Below, one piece after another: positions 51,681 to 61,484 of a DNA stretch of 64,000 bases; positions within the stretch are counted from its first letter, which is position 1, and every line of letters begins with the position of its first letter. This stretch comes from Schaalia cardiffensis. Its GTDB lineage: Bacteria; Actinomycetota; Actinomycetes; Actinomycetales; Actinomycetaceae. The position numbers and the translations under genes are program-made. The stretch lies in NCBI RefSeq assembly GCF_016405145.1, contig NZ_JAEKIA010000007.1:1-64000 (forward strand). The letters are read 5' to 3'. The notes under the pieces are model-generated. The model worked only from the letters and a program-made list of their open reading frames with translations, made no database searches and was not told the DNA's origin.

Positions 51681-53090
51681 GTGAGCAGGAAAACGCGCGC
51701 ACGCCACCGCGGAGCACGCAAATCTCAGGGGATCTCCTGGGCGCCGCAGAGGCGCACAGTCCTCGCGTGCACGGCATCAGCCTCCGCTTTCATGTTCGTT
51801 CTCTCCGGTGTTTCCATCGCCTCTTCGCGTGTTCAGACCACCCTTGAAGTCGATGGGGTCTCCCAGCCGATCACGGTCTGGGGTGGCACCGTTCAATCCG
51901 TTCTTGAGAAGGCGGATATTGAAGTCGGCGAACACGACCTCGTCCAGCCCTCCCCATCTTCTCCGATTCCCGATGGGGGTGCTGTCGTTGTCCGGACAGC
52001 AAGGCCCTACACCGTATCGGTTGATGGTGAAGAACAACAGATTTGGTCGACCTCTTCCACAGCAGACGCAGTCTTGGCCGACTCGGCCACAATGGGGCGC
52101 AGCGTCAGCCTCGCTACCGAACGTTCCAGCGAGAACAAAGAGAATGTTCCCCTCGTCGCACGCGAACGCTCGGTGAGGGTCGTCGCTGATGGAGAGACGA
52201 AGACGATTGAGGCACAACCCAAGGATGACGTGAAGAGCATCCTCGATAAAGCCGGTGTCGGTATCGGCGCGAATGATCGAGTCTCCCTGGGCAATACTCG
52301 TGGCGGGGCCCTGACCCTTTCCGTCGCACGGGTCCGCCGCTCACTCGTCACCTCAGATGTTCCCCTGCCTTTCGAGGAACATCAGGTTGAGTCCGCTGAT
52401 CTTTTCGTCGGTGAATCCCTCATCACCCAAGAGGGAAGTGAAGGGCAGGCCCAACGGACCGAATGGGTTGAGACTCGCGACGGGAAAACCTCTTCAGCTG
52501 CGACGACAGCTGAGACCTTGAAGACCCAGCCGACGGTGGCGGTCCGTTCCATCGGAACGAAACCTGTGACACCGCAGGCCCTCGTCATGGCCGGTCTTGA
52601 CCCGAAAGCGAACCTTGAAGAGGGCAAGGATTCCCTTGGACGCCCTTACGCGAAGTACACGGGCGCCCTCGGCACCCGCTCATCGGTGGCGGAAATCGAA
52701 GAGATCATCAACACCCTGCCCGATCAGGCGAGCAAGGTCGAGGCCGTTGCTGCAGCTCAGAGGTCAGGAGTGAGAGTCTCCTACATCGGGCAAGACCCCA
52801 AGGAGATCGCCCAGATCCAGGTCGCTGCGCGCGGCTGGGCCCCCTCCGAGTTCCAGTGCCTCGTGAACCTGTGGAACCGCGAATCCCAGTGGAACCCCTA
52901 CGCTGAGAACGCTTCTTCGGGCGCCTATGGCATTCCCCAGTCGCTCCCGGGCTCGAAGATGGCTTCTGCGGGTGCGGATTGGCGGACGAACCCGGAAACT
53001 CAGATCACCTGGGGCCTCGGGTACATTGCAGACCGCTACGGCACCCCCTGCTCCGCGTGGGCTCACTCGAACGCGGTCGGGTGGTACTGA
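51681..53090 (+). CDS. DUF348/G5 protein with SLT-like transglycosylase domain
   Basis: This 469-residue secreted paralog of the preceding protein opens with basic residues and a signal-anchor (ACTASASAFMFVLSGVSIASS). DUF348 repeats (TLEVDGVSQPITVWGGTVQSVL) and a G5 domain follow. Its C-terminal catalytic domain differs from Rpf: FQCLVNLWNRESQWNPYAENASSGAYGIPQSLPG, with Glu in the ESQW position, and PCSAWAHSNAVGWY. This is a lysozyme-like fold of the SLT type. GTG at 51681 starts 54 bp after the Rpf gene. Together they are likely to remodel cell wall at septation or resuscitation. Confidence 0.9.
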   Translation: MSRKTRARHRGARKSQGISWAPQRRTVLACTASASAFMFVLSGVSIASSRVQTTLEVDGVSQPITVWGGTVQSVLEKADIEVGEHDLVQPSPSSPIPDGGAVVVRTARPYTVSVDGEEQQIWSTSSTADAVLADSATMGRSVSLATERSSENKENVPLVARERSVRVVADGETKTIEAQPKDDVKSILDKAGVGIGANDRVSLGNTRGGALTLSVARVRRSLVTSDVPLPFEEHQVESADLFVGESLITQEGSEGQAQRTEWVETRDGKTSSAATTAETLKTQPTVAVRSIGTKPVTPQALVMAGLDPKANLEEGKDSLGRPYAKYTGALGTRSSVAEIEEIINTLPDQASKVEAVAAAQRSGVRVSYIGQDPKEIAQIQVAARGWAPSEFQCLVNLWNRESQWNPYAENASSGAYGIPQSLPGSKMASAGADWRTNPETQITWGLGYIADRYGTPCSAWAHSNAVGWY

Positions 53091-53121
53091 TCCCGCGCTC
53101 CCATTCGGCTAGAGTCAACGC

Positions 53122-54204
53122 GTGACACGATCCCATACCCGCACTCGCGGACACCGCCTCGACCCGAGCCTTCCCGAGGGGGCTCTCCCTTCAGATTCCG
53201 GTCTCCTCGGTCCTCTCGAAGTGAAAGCGATCGCGAACGCCCTCGGCATTCGCCCGACAAAGGTCCTCGGCCAGAACTTCGTCCACGACGCTGGAACCGT
53301 TCGACGCATTGTGCGCGCCGGAGGAGTACAAGCCGGAGATGAGGTCGTCGAAGTCGGACCCGGCTTGGGCTCCTTGACCCTGGCGATCCTTGAAAGGGGC
53401 GCGAGGGTCCGCGCGGTTGAAATCGACCCCGTCCTCGCCCGTGCCCTGCCCGAAACGATCCGCAGTCGCATGCCTGAAGCCGCCGAGCGTTTCCACGTCG
53501 TCCTCAATGATGCGACGAAGGTCAAAGGCCTCGACGATTTCGGCGTGGACTGGCCGGCTCCGACGAAGCTCGTCGCGAACCTTCCCTACAATGTGGCGGT
53601 TCCCGTTCTCCTCGCAATGCTTGAGTCCTTCCCGAGCTTGAGTGATGTCCTCGTGATGGTCCAATCCGAGGTCGCTGACCGTCTCGCAGCCTCACCGGGT
53701 TCACGCGTCTACGGTGTGCCCTCAGTGAAGGCCGCCTGGTATGGGACCGCCGAACGCGCCGGAACGATCGGACGCTCTGTTTTCTGGCCCGTACCGAATG
53801 TTGACTCTGCGCTGGTGCGTCTGAGGCGGGCGGGAGAGCCCCGCGGGGATGAACGCCTGCGCCGAGCAACCTTCGAAGTCTGCGACGTCGCCTTCGGGCA
53901 GCGGCGCAAGACCCTGCGTGCGGCACTCAAAACATGGGCGGGCTCAGCCCAAGGGGCTGAGGCGCTCCTTGAACGCGCGGACATTGATCCGAGCGCCCGG
54001 GGAGAGACCCTCAGCATTGAACACTTCGTGGCCCTGGGGCGTGCGCTCATCGAACTACGAGAAGCCGGGGTGCTCATCGAAAGGGTCGACCCTCGCAGCG
54101 GCGAATCTGCGAGGCCAAGCCACGAGGCGAAGACGACGCAGAGCACCTCCTCCACGCTCCTCGACTCTCCCGCATCCGACTCCGAGGCCGTTGACAATGC
54201 GTGA
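53122..54204 (+). CDS. rsmA: 16S rRNA dimethyladenosine transferase
   Basis: This 360-residue KsgA/RsmA enzyme dimethylates two adjacent adenines near the 3' end of 16S rRNA. It contains [17 protein letters not shown] motif [15 protein letters not shown], the acidic loop [12 protein letters not shown] and the catalytic motif NLPYNVAVP. The Ser-, Thr- and Asp-rich C-terminus (about 320-360) extends beyond the usual ~280 residues and is probably disordered. GTG at 53122 lacks a clear Shine-Dalgarno sequence. ispE begins 8 bp before its stop codon, indicating coupling. Confidence 0.96.
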   Translation: MTRSHTRTRGHRLDPSLPEGALPSDSGLLGPLEVKAIANALGIRPTKVLGQNFVHDAGTVRRIVRAGGVQAGDEVVEVGPGLGSLTLAILERGARVRAVEIDPVLARALPETIRSRMPEAAERFHVVLNDATKVKGLDDFGVDWPAPTKLVANLPYNVAVPVLLAMLESFPSLSDVLVMVQSEVADRLAASPGSRVYGVPSVKAAWYGTAERAGTIGRSVFWPVPNVDSALVRLRRAGEPRGDERLRRATFEVCDVAFGQRRKTLRAALKTWAGSAQGAEALLERADIDPSARGETLSIEHFVALGRALIELREAGVLIERVDPRSGESARPSHEAKTTQSTSSTLLDSPASDSEAVDNA

Positions 54205-55159
54205 GATCAGAGCCAGTGCCCCCGCGAAGGTGAATCTCACTTTACGAGTGGGCTCACCGAGTCTGGACGGTTATCATCCGCTCGTCACCGTTTTTGAAGC
54301 GCTCGACCTGCGTGAATACCTCACGGTGAGGACCGCACGCACCCCCGGCATCCGCGTCACAACCGACGCCTACCTGCCCGATGGCTCTTTCGACGAGGCG
54401 ACGACTGCTCGGATGCGCGAGCTTCCCGCCGACTCCCATTTGGCCCATCGAGCCGCGAAACTCCTTCAACGCCTCGCCATGAGCGGACCTTGGGGAAATA
54501 GCGCCGCAGGAATCGACATTCACGTCGACAAGCACATCCCCATGGCCGGTGGAATGGCGGGAGGCTCAGCGGACGCAGCCGCCGCCCTCGTCGCCTGCAA
54601 TGAACTCTGGGAACTCGGCTTGTCCGGGCAACAGCTTGAACTCCTGGCACGCTCCCTCGGGGCCGACGTGCCCGCCTGCCTTGTCGGCGGCATTGCGCTG
54701 GGCACAGGGCGCGGCGACCACATGGAAGCTCTCGACGAGGGCGCACAGCCCCGCCACCATTGGGCGATCGCGCTCGCACATGAGGGCTTGGAAACTCCAG
54801 GAGTGTTCCGTGCACTCGACGAGGCCCAAGGCCCGGGCGGAACATGGAAAGAACTCACAGAACCCTCTTCAGAGGAGATCGGAGCACTCACAGGAGATTC
54901 CCTGGGACTCGCTCCCTTCCTCGTCAACGATCTGCAAGAAACTGCGCTGAGGATGCGCCCCGAACTTGCCGATACGATGAGGGCCGCTGAAAAAGCGGGG
55001 GCGCTCGCGGTGATCCTTTCAGGTTCGGGCCCTTCGATTGCGGCGCTCGCCCAGGACGCGGATGGCGCACACAGACTCGCACAAGCTCTTGAAGGGGCAC
55101 CGAGCGTCGCCCATGCCTTCACGACCCGTGGGCCCGTGCCCGGCGCGCGCCTCGAATAG
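54197..55159 (+). CDS. ispE: 4-diphosphocytidyl-2-C-methyl-D-erythritol kinase
   Basis: This 320-residue GHMP kinase performs the third CMP-side step of the MEP isoprenoid pathway. It has [13 protein letters not shown] at the N-terminus, the ATP loop [19 protein letters not shown] and the C-terminal [14 protein letters not shown] at 54197 overlaps rsmA by 8 bp, so translation is coupled, as in many actinobacteria. An earlier in-frame reading within rsmA was rejected because only this start gives the conserved opening. Confidence 0.95.
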   Translation: MREIRASAPAKVNLTLRVGSPSLDGYHPLVTVFEALDLREYLTVRTARTPGIRVTTDAYLPDGSFDEATTARMRELPADSHLAHRAAKLLQRLAMSGPWGNSAAGIDIHVDKHIPMAGGMAGGSADAAAALVACNELWELGLSGQQLELLARSLGADVPACLVGGIALGTGRGDHMEALDEGAQPRHHWAIALAHEGLETPGVFRALDEAQGPGGTWKELTEPSSEEIGALTGDSLGLAPFLVNDLQETALRMRPELADTMRAAEKAGALAVILSGSGPSIAALAQDADGAHRLAQALEGAPSVAHAFTTRGPVPGARLE

Positions 55160-55331
55160 GGCGTGCGCCTCGACTGGGGCGTACACCCCGAGCGGGGCGC
55201 GGCGCGAAACTCGAGGTTCCGGCTTGAACCCTGGATCCAAGGAGTGACATTCTGCGCCCCCGCCCGCAGGGTCTTGCCCGCTCCGACCCTCCCGTGATTT
55301 CATAACTTCAATGTAAGGACGCCACTGACGC

Positions 55332-57224
55332 ATGGCTCATCTTCTGGGAACCCAATCACTGTCCGTGCTCGCAGGTTCGCGCAAACTCCTCAAGGAGGTC
55401 ACCCTCGGCGTCGAGGACTCGTCGAGGATCGGTATCCTCGGACCGAATGGCGCGGGAAAATCAACGCTTCTGCGCCTTATCGCAGGACTTCAAGAACCCG
55501 ACGGCGGCCAGATCACGAAGCGTGAGGGCGCCACAGTCCTTGTCCTCGACCAGGCGGATCACCTGGATCCGAGCCTGCGGGTGGTCGACGCAGTCCACCC
55601 GGGTCTTGAAGAATACGAATGGGCCTCCGATCCTGCGATCCGCGACATCCACGCGGGAATGCTTGCCGATATCCGACTCGACGCTGAAGTGGGGACACTT
55701 TCTGGCGGGCAGCGCCGCAGGGTCGCGCTCGCGAAGGTCCTCGCCGCGCCCTCGGATATCGTGTGCCTCGACGAGCCAACGAACCACCTCGACATCGAAG
55801 GCGTCGCCTGGCTCGCCGCGCACCTCAACGCGCGTTTCGCGAAAGCTGGAGCCGCGGGCGCACTCCTCGTCGTCACCCATGATCGCTGGTTCCTCGACAC
55901 CGTGTGCGAGCACATCTGGGAGGTCGTCCCGGGGATCGACCCGGGCGGGGACAGGCCGCAAATCCCCGGGCACGTCGACGTCTACGAGGGCTCCTACGCC
56001 GCCTACACCCTGGCCCGGGCAGAGAGGGCCAGACAAGCCGATGTCGCCGCACACAAACGTGCGAACCTCTTAACGAAAGAGCTCGCATGGCTGCGAAGGG
56101 GAGCGCCTGCGCGCACCTCGAAGCCGAAGTTCCACATCGCAGCAGCCGAAGCACTCATCGCAGATGTCCCCCCACCGCGCGACACGGTCGAACTAGTGAA
56201 GATGGCGAGTGCACGCCTAGGTAAAGACGTCCTCGACTTCGAGGAGCTCAGCCTGGCTTTCACCCGCGCGGATGGGACGAAGAACACAATCTTCGACGAG
56301 GCGACCTGGCATCTGGCCCCCGCCGAACGCGTCGGCATCGTCGGAGTGAATGGAGCGGGAAAAACGACCCTGCTCAATCTGTTACGCGGGGACCTGCACC
56401 CAGACTCCGGGCGGGTCAAACGCGGCAAGACCGTGAAGGTCGCAACCCTGTCCCAAGACACTCACGAGCTCGACGCCCTCGCCGATATGCGGGTCGTTGA
56501 AGCGGTCGCCCAGGTCTCTCAAACGTGTCGGGTCGATGGCCGAGAGATCAGCGCGATGCAGATGAGCGAGCGCATGGGCTTCACCCGCCAGCGCGCCTAC
56601 ACGAGGATTGGCGAAGTCTCCGGCGGGGAACGGCGTCGCCTCCAGCTCATGCGCCTCCTCATGGCCGAGCCGAACGTCCTCCTCCTTGATGAGCCGACGA
56701 ACGACCTCGACACCGACACTCTCGCTGCGATGGAGGACTTGCTCGATTCCTTCCCGGGAACCCTTGTCGTCGTCTCGCACGACCGCTACCTGCTGGAACG
56801 AGTGACGGACCACCAGGTCGCGCTCCTGGGCGATGGGAAGCTCCATGCTCTTCCCGGTGGCGTGGAGCAGTATCTGGCGATCCGTGAGCAGATGCTGCGT
56901 GAAGACTCCAGCACCTCTCCGCGCGCCCAGGCCGACGTGGCCCAATCTCCTTTAGCTTCCGAGGTGAAAGCCTCGTCTCGCCTCGAGGGCGCAGCCCGCC
57001 ATGCTGCCCAGAAGGAAGCGAATCGAATCGAACGGCGCGTGGAGAAGCTGCGTGCCCAATGCGCTCAAGTGGAAGAGCAATTGGCGCAATTAGGGGCGGC
57101 GGTCGCGAGGGATAGCGGAGCGATCGAGGAGCTTGAGAAGGTGTCTGTCGAACATTCGGCTCTGATCGCCCAGATCGACGAACTCGAAGAAGCATGGCTC
57201 GAGGCCGCTGAACTCCTCGACTGA
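55332..57224 (+). CDS. ABC-F family ATPase (Uup/EttA-like)
   Basis: This 630-residue soluble protein has two ABC domains and no membrane segment. The first has GPNGAGKST, LSGGQRRRVALAKVL and IVCLDEPTNHLD. The second has GVNGAGKTT, VSGGERRRLQLMRLL and VLLLDEPTNDLD. The linker between them (about 220-290) is charged. A C-terminal coiled coil (about 540-630, AAQKEANRIERRVEKLRAQCAQVEEQL) resembles Uup. Such proteins bind the ribosomal E site and resolve stalled states or confer antibiotic protection. ATG at 55332 follows AAGGA. Confidence 0.95.
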   Translation: MAHLLGTQSLSVLAGSRKLLKEVTLGVEDSSRIGILGPNGAGKSTLLRLIAGLQEPDGGQITKREGATVLVLDQADHLDPSLRVVDAVHPGLEEYEWASDPAIRDIHAGMLADIRLDAEVGTLSGGQRRRVALAKVLAAPSDIVCLDEPTNHLDIEGVAWLAAHLNARFAKAGAAGALLVVTHDRWFLDTVCEHIWEVVPGIDPGGDRPQIPGHVDVYEGSYAAYTLARAERARQADVAAHKRANLLTKELAWLRRGAPARTSKPKFHIAAAEALIADVPPPRDTVELVKMASARLGKDVLDFEELSLAFTRADGTKNTIFDEATWHLAPAERVGIVGVNGAGKTTLLNLLRGDLHPDSGRVKRGKTVKVATLSQDTHELDALADMRVVEAVAQVSQTCRVDGREISAMQMSERMGFTRQRAYTRIGEVSGGERRRLQLMRLLMAEPNVLLLDEPTNDLDTDTLAAMEDLLDSFPGTLVVVSHDRYLLERVTDHQVALLGDGKLHALPGGVEQYLAIREQMLREDSSTSPRAQADVAQSPLASEVKASSRLEGAARHAAQKEANRIERRVEKLRAQCAQVEEQLAQLGAAVARDSGAIEELEKVSVEHSALIAQIDELEEAWLEAAELLD

Positions 57225-57348
57225 GAGAACAAGACGGGGATCGCGCCCGGCCCCAGAACAGGAGAAAATGTGCGCTGCATGACACTGCGCGAGTGGAGTG
57301 CGCAACTCAGAATGCAATGATCCGCACGATTCCCGTAGCGTGGAACCC

Positions 57349-58800
57349 ATGAGTCATATCGCCCCCGCATCCCGAGCGAGGAGAGCACCTCGCCTCCTCA
57401 TCGGAGTCGGCCTCATGCTCATTGTGCTCGTGGCCTCTGCGACCTCGTATGGAGCCTACGCCCACTCCCATGAGGGCACGGCCATGCCTGGAGTGAAGGT
57501 CGCAGGTGAGGACGTCACCGGAATGACCCGTTCTCAGATCTCCGATCTGATCGAGAATCGTTTCGCCGCTTCGACGGTCACCTTCACGGTCGCAGGGAAG
57601 ACCCTTGAGATTCCACTGGCCGAATCAGGGGCAGATATTGACGAAAGCCTCATCGCCGACGCGGCCCTCAAAGGGGCGACCAACCCGCTTTCGCGCCTCC
57701 TGACCTCCGTTGCTCCACGCTCCGTCCGCCTTGCGCCAACCATTGACGAAGAGGGCTTCACGGCTCTCATCGACAGATTGGACGCCCTCGTGGGCGAGGC
57801 CCCCCTGTCGGCGAGCGTTGAACTCGACGATTCGGGGACTTCCCACCGGGTGATCCCAGGGCACGCGGGTCGCGGCGTTGACCGAGAGAGCGTACGCACT
57901 GCTCTCTTCGAAGCCTCAGAGAGCATGGAGTCCACTCGAGTTGAGCTTTCGGTCCACGAGATCGAACCCGAGGTGTCGACCGAGGAGGCGACACAGGTCG
58001 CCAAGGAGATGGATGCTCTGCTGCAAGCAGAAGTGTCACTCCAAGGTCCCAAACGCCTCCATGAGGCCTCGGCGGCCGATAAGGCCTCGTGGGTGGGGGT
58101 GCGCAGAGCTTTTGGTGGACTCACCGCCGATGTCAATGGGAGCGCCGTACGGCAGTGGCTTGACGGGGTGGTCGCCGCAGAAGAACGAGACCCGATTAAT
58201 GCGATCGATGAAGTCGATGCGAATGGGACTCTTCTCGAGCCCGCCAGACCCGGCAAGGTCGGCATTGATGTGACGAATGTTGAGAACACAGCCGCTGAAC
58301 TCGAAGAGGCTGTGAAGAAAGGCACCGGGTTTCAAGGGGTTCTCACGAGCCGTGAGATTCCTTTTGAAACGGAGCAGAGGGTCGTGGCCAATGGGCCGGA
58401 GCGTTTCGCCTACCGTGCGCGTGCGGGGGAGAAATGGGTCGATGTCGACCTGACTGATTCAACTCTCACCCTGTACCAGGGTCAAGAGAGGATTTATGGT
58501 CCGATCCTCATTAATCACGGTGGCGTCGGGCATGAGACCGTCACCGGTGTGTACCACGTTTATCTCAAGTTCCCCGCTCAGGACATGGGGTGCACTCCCG
58601 AGTGGCCCTATTGCGAAAGAGCGGTCCCCTGGGTGTCCTACTGGCACGCCTCTTATGCGCTCCACGGCGCCCCCTGGGTTGAAGAATTCGGGATCGGCAC
58701 TGACGAATCCTCACACGGATGCATCAACATCCCCGTTGATGAGGCGAAGAAGGTTTTCGATTTCGCCGAGATCGGGACGACGGTGGTCACTCACCGCTGA
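57349..58800 (+). CDS. L,D-transpeptidase (YkuD) with PG-binding region
   Basis: This 483-residue envelope protein has an N-terminal signal-anchor (about 15-38). Two repeated modules of the PG4-type peptidoglycan-binding class span about 45-340, and a YkuD catalytic domain covers 345-480. The active site reads ALHGAPWVEEFGIGTDESSHGCINIP, with His and the nucleophile Cys. It forms 3-3 crosslinks or anchors proteins to peptidoglycan. ATG at 57349 was chosen as the last Met before the basic RARRAPR stretch of the anchor; the Shine-Dalgarno sequence is weak. Confidence 0.94.
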   Translation: MSHIAPASRARRAPRLLIGVGLMLIVLVASATSYGAYAHSHEGTAMPGVKVAGEDVTGMTRSQISDLIENRFAASTVTFTVAGKTLEIPLAESGADIDESLIADAALKGATNPLSRLLTSVAPRSVRLAPTIDEEGFTALIDRLDALVGEAPLSASVELDDSGTSHRVIPGHAGRGVDRESVRTALFEASESMESTRVELSVHEIEPEVSTEEATQVAKEMDALLQAEVSLQGPKRLHEASAADKASWVGVRRAFGGLTADVNGSAVRQWLDGVVAAEERDPINAIDEVDANGTLLEPARPGKVGIDVTNVENTAAELEEAVKKGTGFQGVLTSREIPFETEQRVVANGPERFAYRARAGEKWVDVDLTDSTLTLYQGQERIYGPILINHGGVGHETVTGVYHVYLKFPAQDMGCTPEWPYCERAVPWVSYWHASYALHGAPWVEEFGIGTDESSHGCINIPVDEAKKVFDFAEIGTTVVTHR

Positions 58801-58874
58801 GCCCTGCGCGCTCATGAGCGCCCTTAACGAGAATCCTGGCGTCAAACAACTGGCGTCAAACAAGAACTCTGGCA

Positions 58875-59384
58875 TCACGTGCAGGAATGAGCGCGGTCAA
58901 AAGGAGCAAGAATCCTCATGAGTTGGGTGGCGAGCTGCTGCCTCGCCTCGGCGTCGAGTGGGCCGAGGATTGTGCGTTCACACTCGAGGAGGGTGGCGAG
59001 TGCGTTGTCGACGCGGGCCCGCCCCTTGTCGCTGAGGCTCACGAGGACGACGCGCCGATCCTCAGGCGAGGGGGAACGTGAAACGAGTCCCTTCAACTCG
59101 AGGCGGTCGATTCGGTTCGTCATCGTGCCCGAGGAGACGAGCAATTCCCCCATGAGGGTTCCGGGAGTGAGTGCATAGGGCGCGCCTGACCGGCGAAGGG
59201 AGGATAAAACATCGAACTCCCAGGGTTCGAGGCCGTGGGAGGCGAAGGCCCGGCGCCGTTCGAGGTCGAGGTGGCGTGCGAGGCGTGAGACGCGCGAGAG
59301 GACGAACATGGGGGAGGAGTCAAGATCGGGGCGCTCGAGCTTCCACGCGGCGACGATCTGGGCGACTTCATCCTGAGGCTCCAT
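58875..59384 (-). CDS. MarR-family transcriptional regulator
   Basis: This 169-residue winged-helix repressor has the DNA-recognition part LTPGTLMGELLVSSGTMTNRIDRLELKGLV and the wing SPEDRRVVLVSLSDKG, the classic MarR pattern. ATG at 59384 follows GAGGGA. It lies downstream of a TetR gene on the same strand and is convergent with the transpeptidase. No obvious efflux target is adjacent, so its ligand is unknown. Confidence 0.93.
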   Translation of the reverse strand: MEPQDEVAQIVAAWKLERPDLDSSPMFVLSRVSRLARHLDLERRRAFASHGLEPWEFDVLSSLRRSGAPYALTPGTLMGELLVSSGTMTNRIDRLELKGLVSRSPSPEDRRVVLVSLSDKGRARVDNALATLLECERTILGPLDAEARQQLATQLMRILAPFDRAHSCT

Positions 59385-59486
59385 TCCCTCAAGATACTTG
59401 AGGTCGAGACAAAAGGAGAGGACTCAATCCCTTGACGGCACTCGCCCGCTTCAGCCCCACACGATCCTGCTGTTGTTCACAATCCT

Positions 59487-60107
59487 TTAGTTCCTCACGA
59501 CCAGTTGGGGTGAGGGGCGGAGATTCCGCACCCCATTCCACACGAGGTTGACGACATGCGCGGCGACCTCGTCCTTCTTCATCCTGCGTTCGTCGAGCCA
59601 CCATTGGCCGACCTGCGCGATCAAGCCGACAAGCATCTGCGCGTACAGGGGCGCCAGTGCCGGATTAATATCACCGCGTTCGAATTGAGCTGCGAGAAGA
59701 TGCTCAACCCTGCTGGCGACATCGCCCATGACTGAGGAAAAAGACCCCAGGGAACGGTCATTGGGAGCGTCCCGCACGAGGACCCTGAAGCCATCCGTGT
59801 GAGATTCAATGTAGTCGAGCAAAGCAAGGGTCGCATTTTCCAAAAGAATGCGGGGCCGCTCGGAGGACTCAAGAGAAGAATGCAAAGAGGAGATAAGAGC
59901 CTGGACTTCACGGTCGACGATGACCGCGTAGAGGCCCTCTTTTCCGCCGAAATGCTCGTAGACGACCGGCTTTGAGACTTTCGCCTTCGCTGCGATCTCC
60001 TCGACGCTCGTCGCATCGAAGCCGCGTGCGGCGAAGAGGGAACGCCCGATCGTCACGAGCTGCTCGCGGCGGGCAACACCGCTCATTCGTGTGCGCTTCT
60101 CAGACAT
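59487..60107 (-). CDS. TetR-family transcriptional regulator
   Basis: This 206-residue protein has the helix-turn-helix GRSLFAARGFDATSVEEIAAKAKVSKPVVYEHFGGKEGLY (about 25-65). A helical effector domain with a C-terminal TetR_C-like part (APLYAQMLVGLIAQVGQWWLDERR) follows. ATG at 60107 begins MSEKRTRM; longer in-frame starts run into the region before tRNA-Gln and look non-conserved. It is divergent from the tRNA and 103 bp upstream of the MarR gene, which may share its transcript. Confidence 0.92.
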   Translation of the reverse strand: MSEKRTRMSGVARREQLVTIGRSLFAARGFDATSVEEIAAKAKVSKPVVYEHFGGKEGLYAVIVDREVQALISSLHSSLESSERPRILLENATLALLDYIESHTDGFRVLVRDAPNDRSLGSFSSVMGDVASRVEHLLAAQFERGDINPALAPLYAQMLVGLIAQVGQWWLDERRMKKDEVAAHVVNLVWNGVRNLRPSPQLVVRN

Positions 60108-60292
60108 ATTCCCAGTATTCCATCTCTTCTCGCCTCCCAATCCTGCCTCTCGCCCAGGCAATTGCGGCCGCATCTTGCGGATCGCGCGCCCCCGAAGTGC
60201 CGTGATCGTGTCCTCATTCGGCGCGCGCTCGTCAGCTGTGAGGAGGCCGAGGAGCGCGAAGGGGTGGGTGTATGGCAGAATCATGGGTAGTT

Positions 60293-60363
60293 TCCGCCCT
60301 GGTGTAACGGCAGCACATGGGTTTTTGGTGCCTTTGGTCCGGGTTCGAGTCCTGGGGGCGGAG
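60293..60363 (+). tRNA. tRNA-Gln (anticodon TTG)
   Basis: A complete cloverleaf: acceptor TCCGCCC (60293-60299) pairs with GGGCGGA (60356-60362). The D stem is GTGT/GCAC, the anticodon TTG sits within TTTTGGT, and the T arm is CCGGG-TTCGAGT-CCTGG. The anticodon stem is weak, with a T-T opposition at its base and two G-T pairs. CCA is not encoded. It lies directly upstream of glmU. Confidence 0.9.
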
Positions 60364-60406
60364 CGAGATAGCGGGTCGAGTGGCCCGCTCGAGGAAGGCA
60401 GAATCC

Positions 60407-61447
60407 ATGACTGTTCCTGCAGCCGTTATCGTCCTCGCAGCGGGTCAAGGAACCCGCATGAAATCCGATCTTCCAAAGGTCGTGCATCCGGTTGCAGGCT
60501 TGTCCATGCTCGGCCATGCGCTCAGAGCAGCCCAAGCCCTTCACCCCGACCACCTTGTCGCCGTGGTCCGCCATCAGCGAGATATTGTCGCTGCAGAAGT
60601 GACACGCGTCGCCCCGGAGGCACTCATTGCCGACCAGGATGAAATCCCCGGCACCGGCCGAGCGGTTTTGTGCGCGCTCAACGCCATGGTCGAGGCCCAT
60701 GGCCCCCTCGAAGGCACCGTCGTCGTCACCTCCGGTGATGTCCCCATGCTTTCCCCACGCACTCTCGCCAGCCTCGTCGCCCTTCACGAGGACGAGGGAC
60801 ACGCCGTCACGGTCCTCACCTCCATCGCCGCTGATCCGACGGGTTATGGGCGGATCGTGCGCAACGAGGCCGGGATCGTCACCGCGATCGTCGAACAGAA
60901 GGACGCCACCGAGGCTCAACGCCTCATCACCGAAGTCAACGCCGGGGTCTACGCCTTCGACGGGGCATTCCTCGCCAAGACTCTCCTCCAAGTGGGTCAG
61001 GACAACGCCCAAGGCGAGGTCTACCTCACCGACGTCCTGGCAGCCGCTGCACCCGCATCCCGGACCGCCGGAGCCCTCGTCCTCGACGATCCCTGGGAAG
61101 CTCAGGGCTGCAATGACCGCGCTCAGCTCGCCCTCCTCGCCGCCGAATTCAACCAGAGGATTTGCCAGGCGCATATGCGCCAAGGCGTGACGATCGTGGA
61201 TCCGGCTTCGACTTGGATCGGCGTGGACGTTCAGATCGGCCACGATACCGTGATCTGGCCCGGAAGCGTCCTTCGTGGCGACACCATCATCGGTTCTCAC
61301 TGTGAGATCGGTCCCGGAACAACCCTCGATTGTGCGAATGTGGCCGATCGCGCCCGGGTTCTAGGCTCCTGGGTGTCTAAAGCCGACGTCACAGCCGATA
61401 CGATGGTCGTACCATTCAGCGTCATCGGGCAGCCGGACAGAGGCTGA
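60407..61447 (+). CDS. glmU: UDP-GlcNAc pyrophosphorylase, short GlmU without acetyltransferase domain
   Basis: This 346-residue protein has the uridylyltransferase domain intact: VIVLAAGQGTRMKSDLPKVVHPVAG, DEIPGTGRAVLCAL, VVTSGDVPML, GYGRIVRN, EVNAGVYAFD. Full GlmU is about 450-480 residues. Here the left-handed beta-helix stops after only a few coils (WIGVDVQIGHDTVIWPGSVLRGD to VVPFSVIGQPDRG) and lacks the part holding the acetyltransferase His, Tyr, Asn and Lys residues. ATG at 60407 follows GAGGAAGG. prs starts 37 bp downstream with its own ribosome-binding site, so no frameshift is evident. It should make UDP-GlcNAc only from GlcNAc-1-P supplied by another enzyme. Confidence 0.93.
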   Translation: MTVPAAVIVLAAGQGTRMKSDLPKVVHPVAGLSMLGHALRAAQALHPDHLVAVVRHQRDIVAAEVTRVAPEALIADQDEIPGTGRAVLCALNAMVEAHGPLEGTVVVTSGDVPMLSPRTLASLVALHEDEGHAVTVLTSIAADPTGYGRIVRNEAGIVTAIVEQKDATEAQRLITEVNAGVYAFDGAFLAKTLLQVGQDNAQGEVYLTDVLAAAAPASRTAGALVLDDPWEAQGCNDRAQLALLAAEFNQRICQAHMRQGVTIVDPASTWIGVDVQIGHDTVIWPGSVLRGDTIIGSHCEIGPGTTLDCANVADRARVLGSWVSKADVTADTMVVPFSVIGQPDRG

Positions 61448-61484
61448 CCCGTTCGGGTTCTCAGGGCAAGGGGAGGAACGCCGC

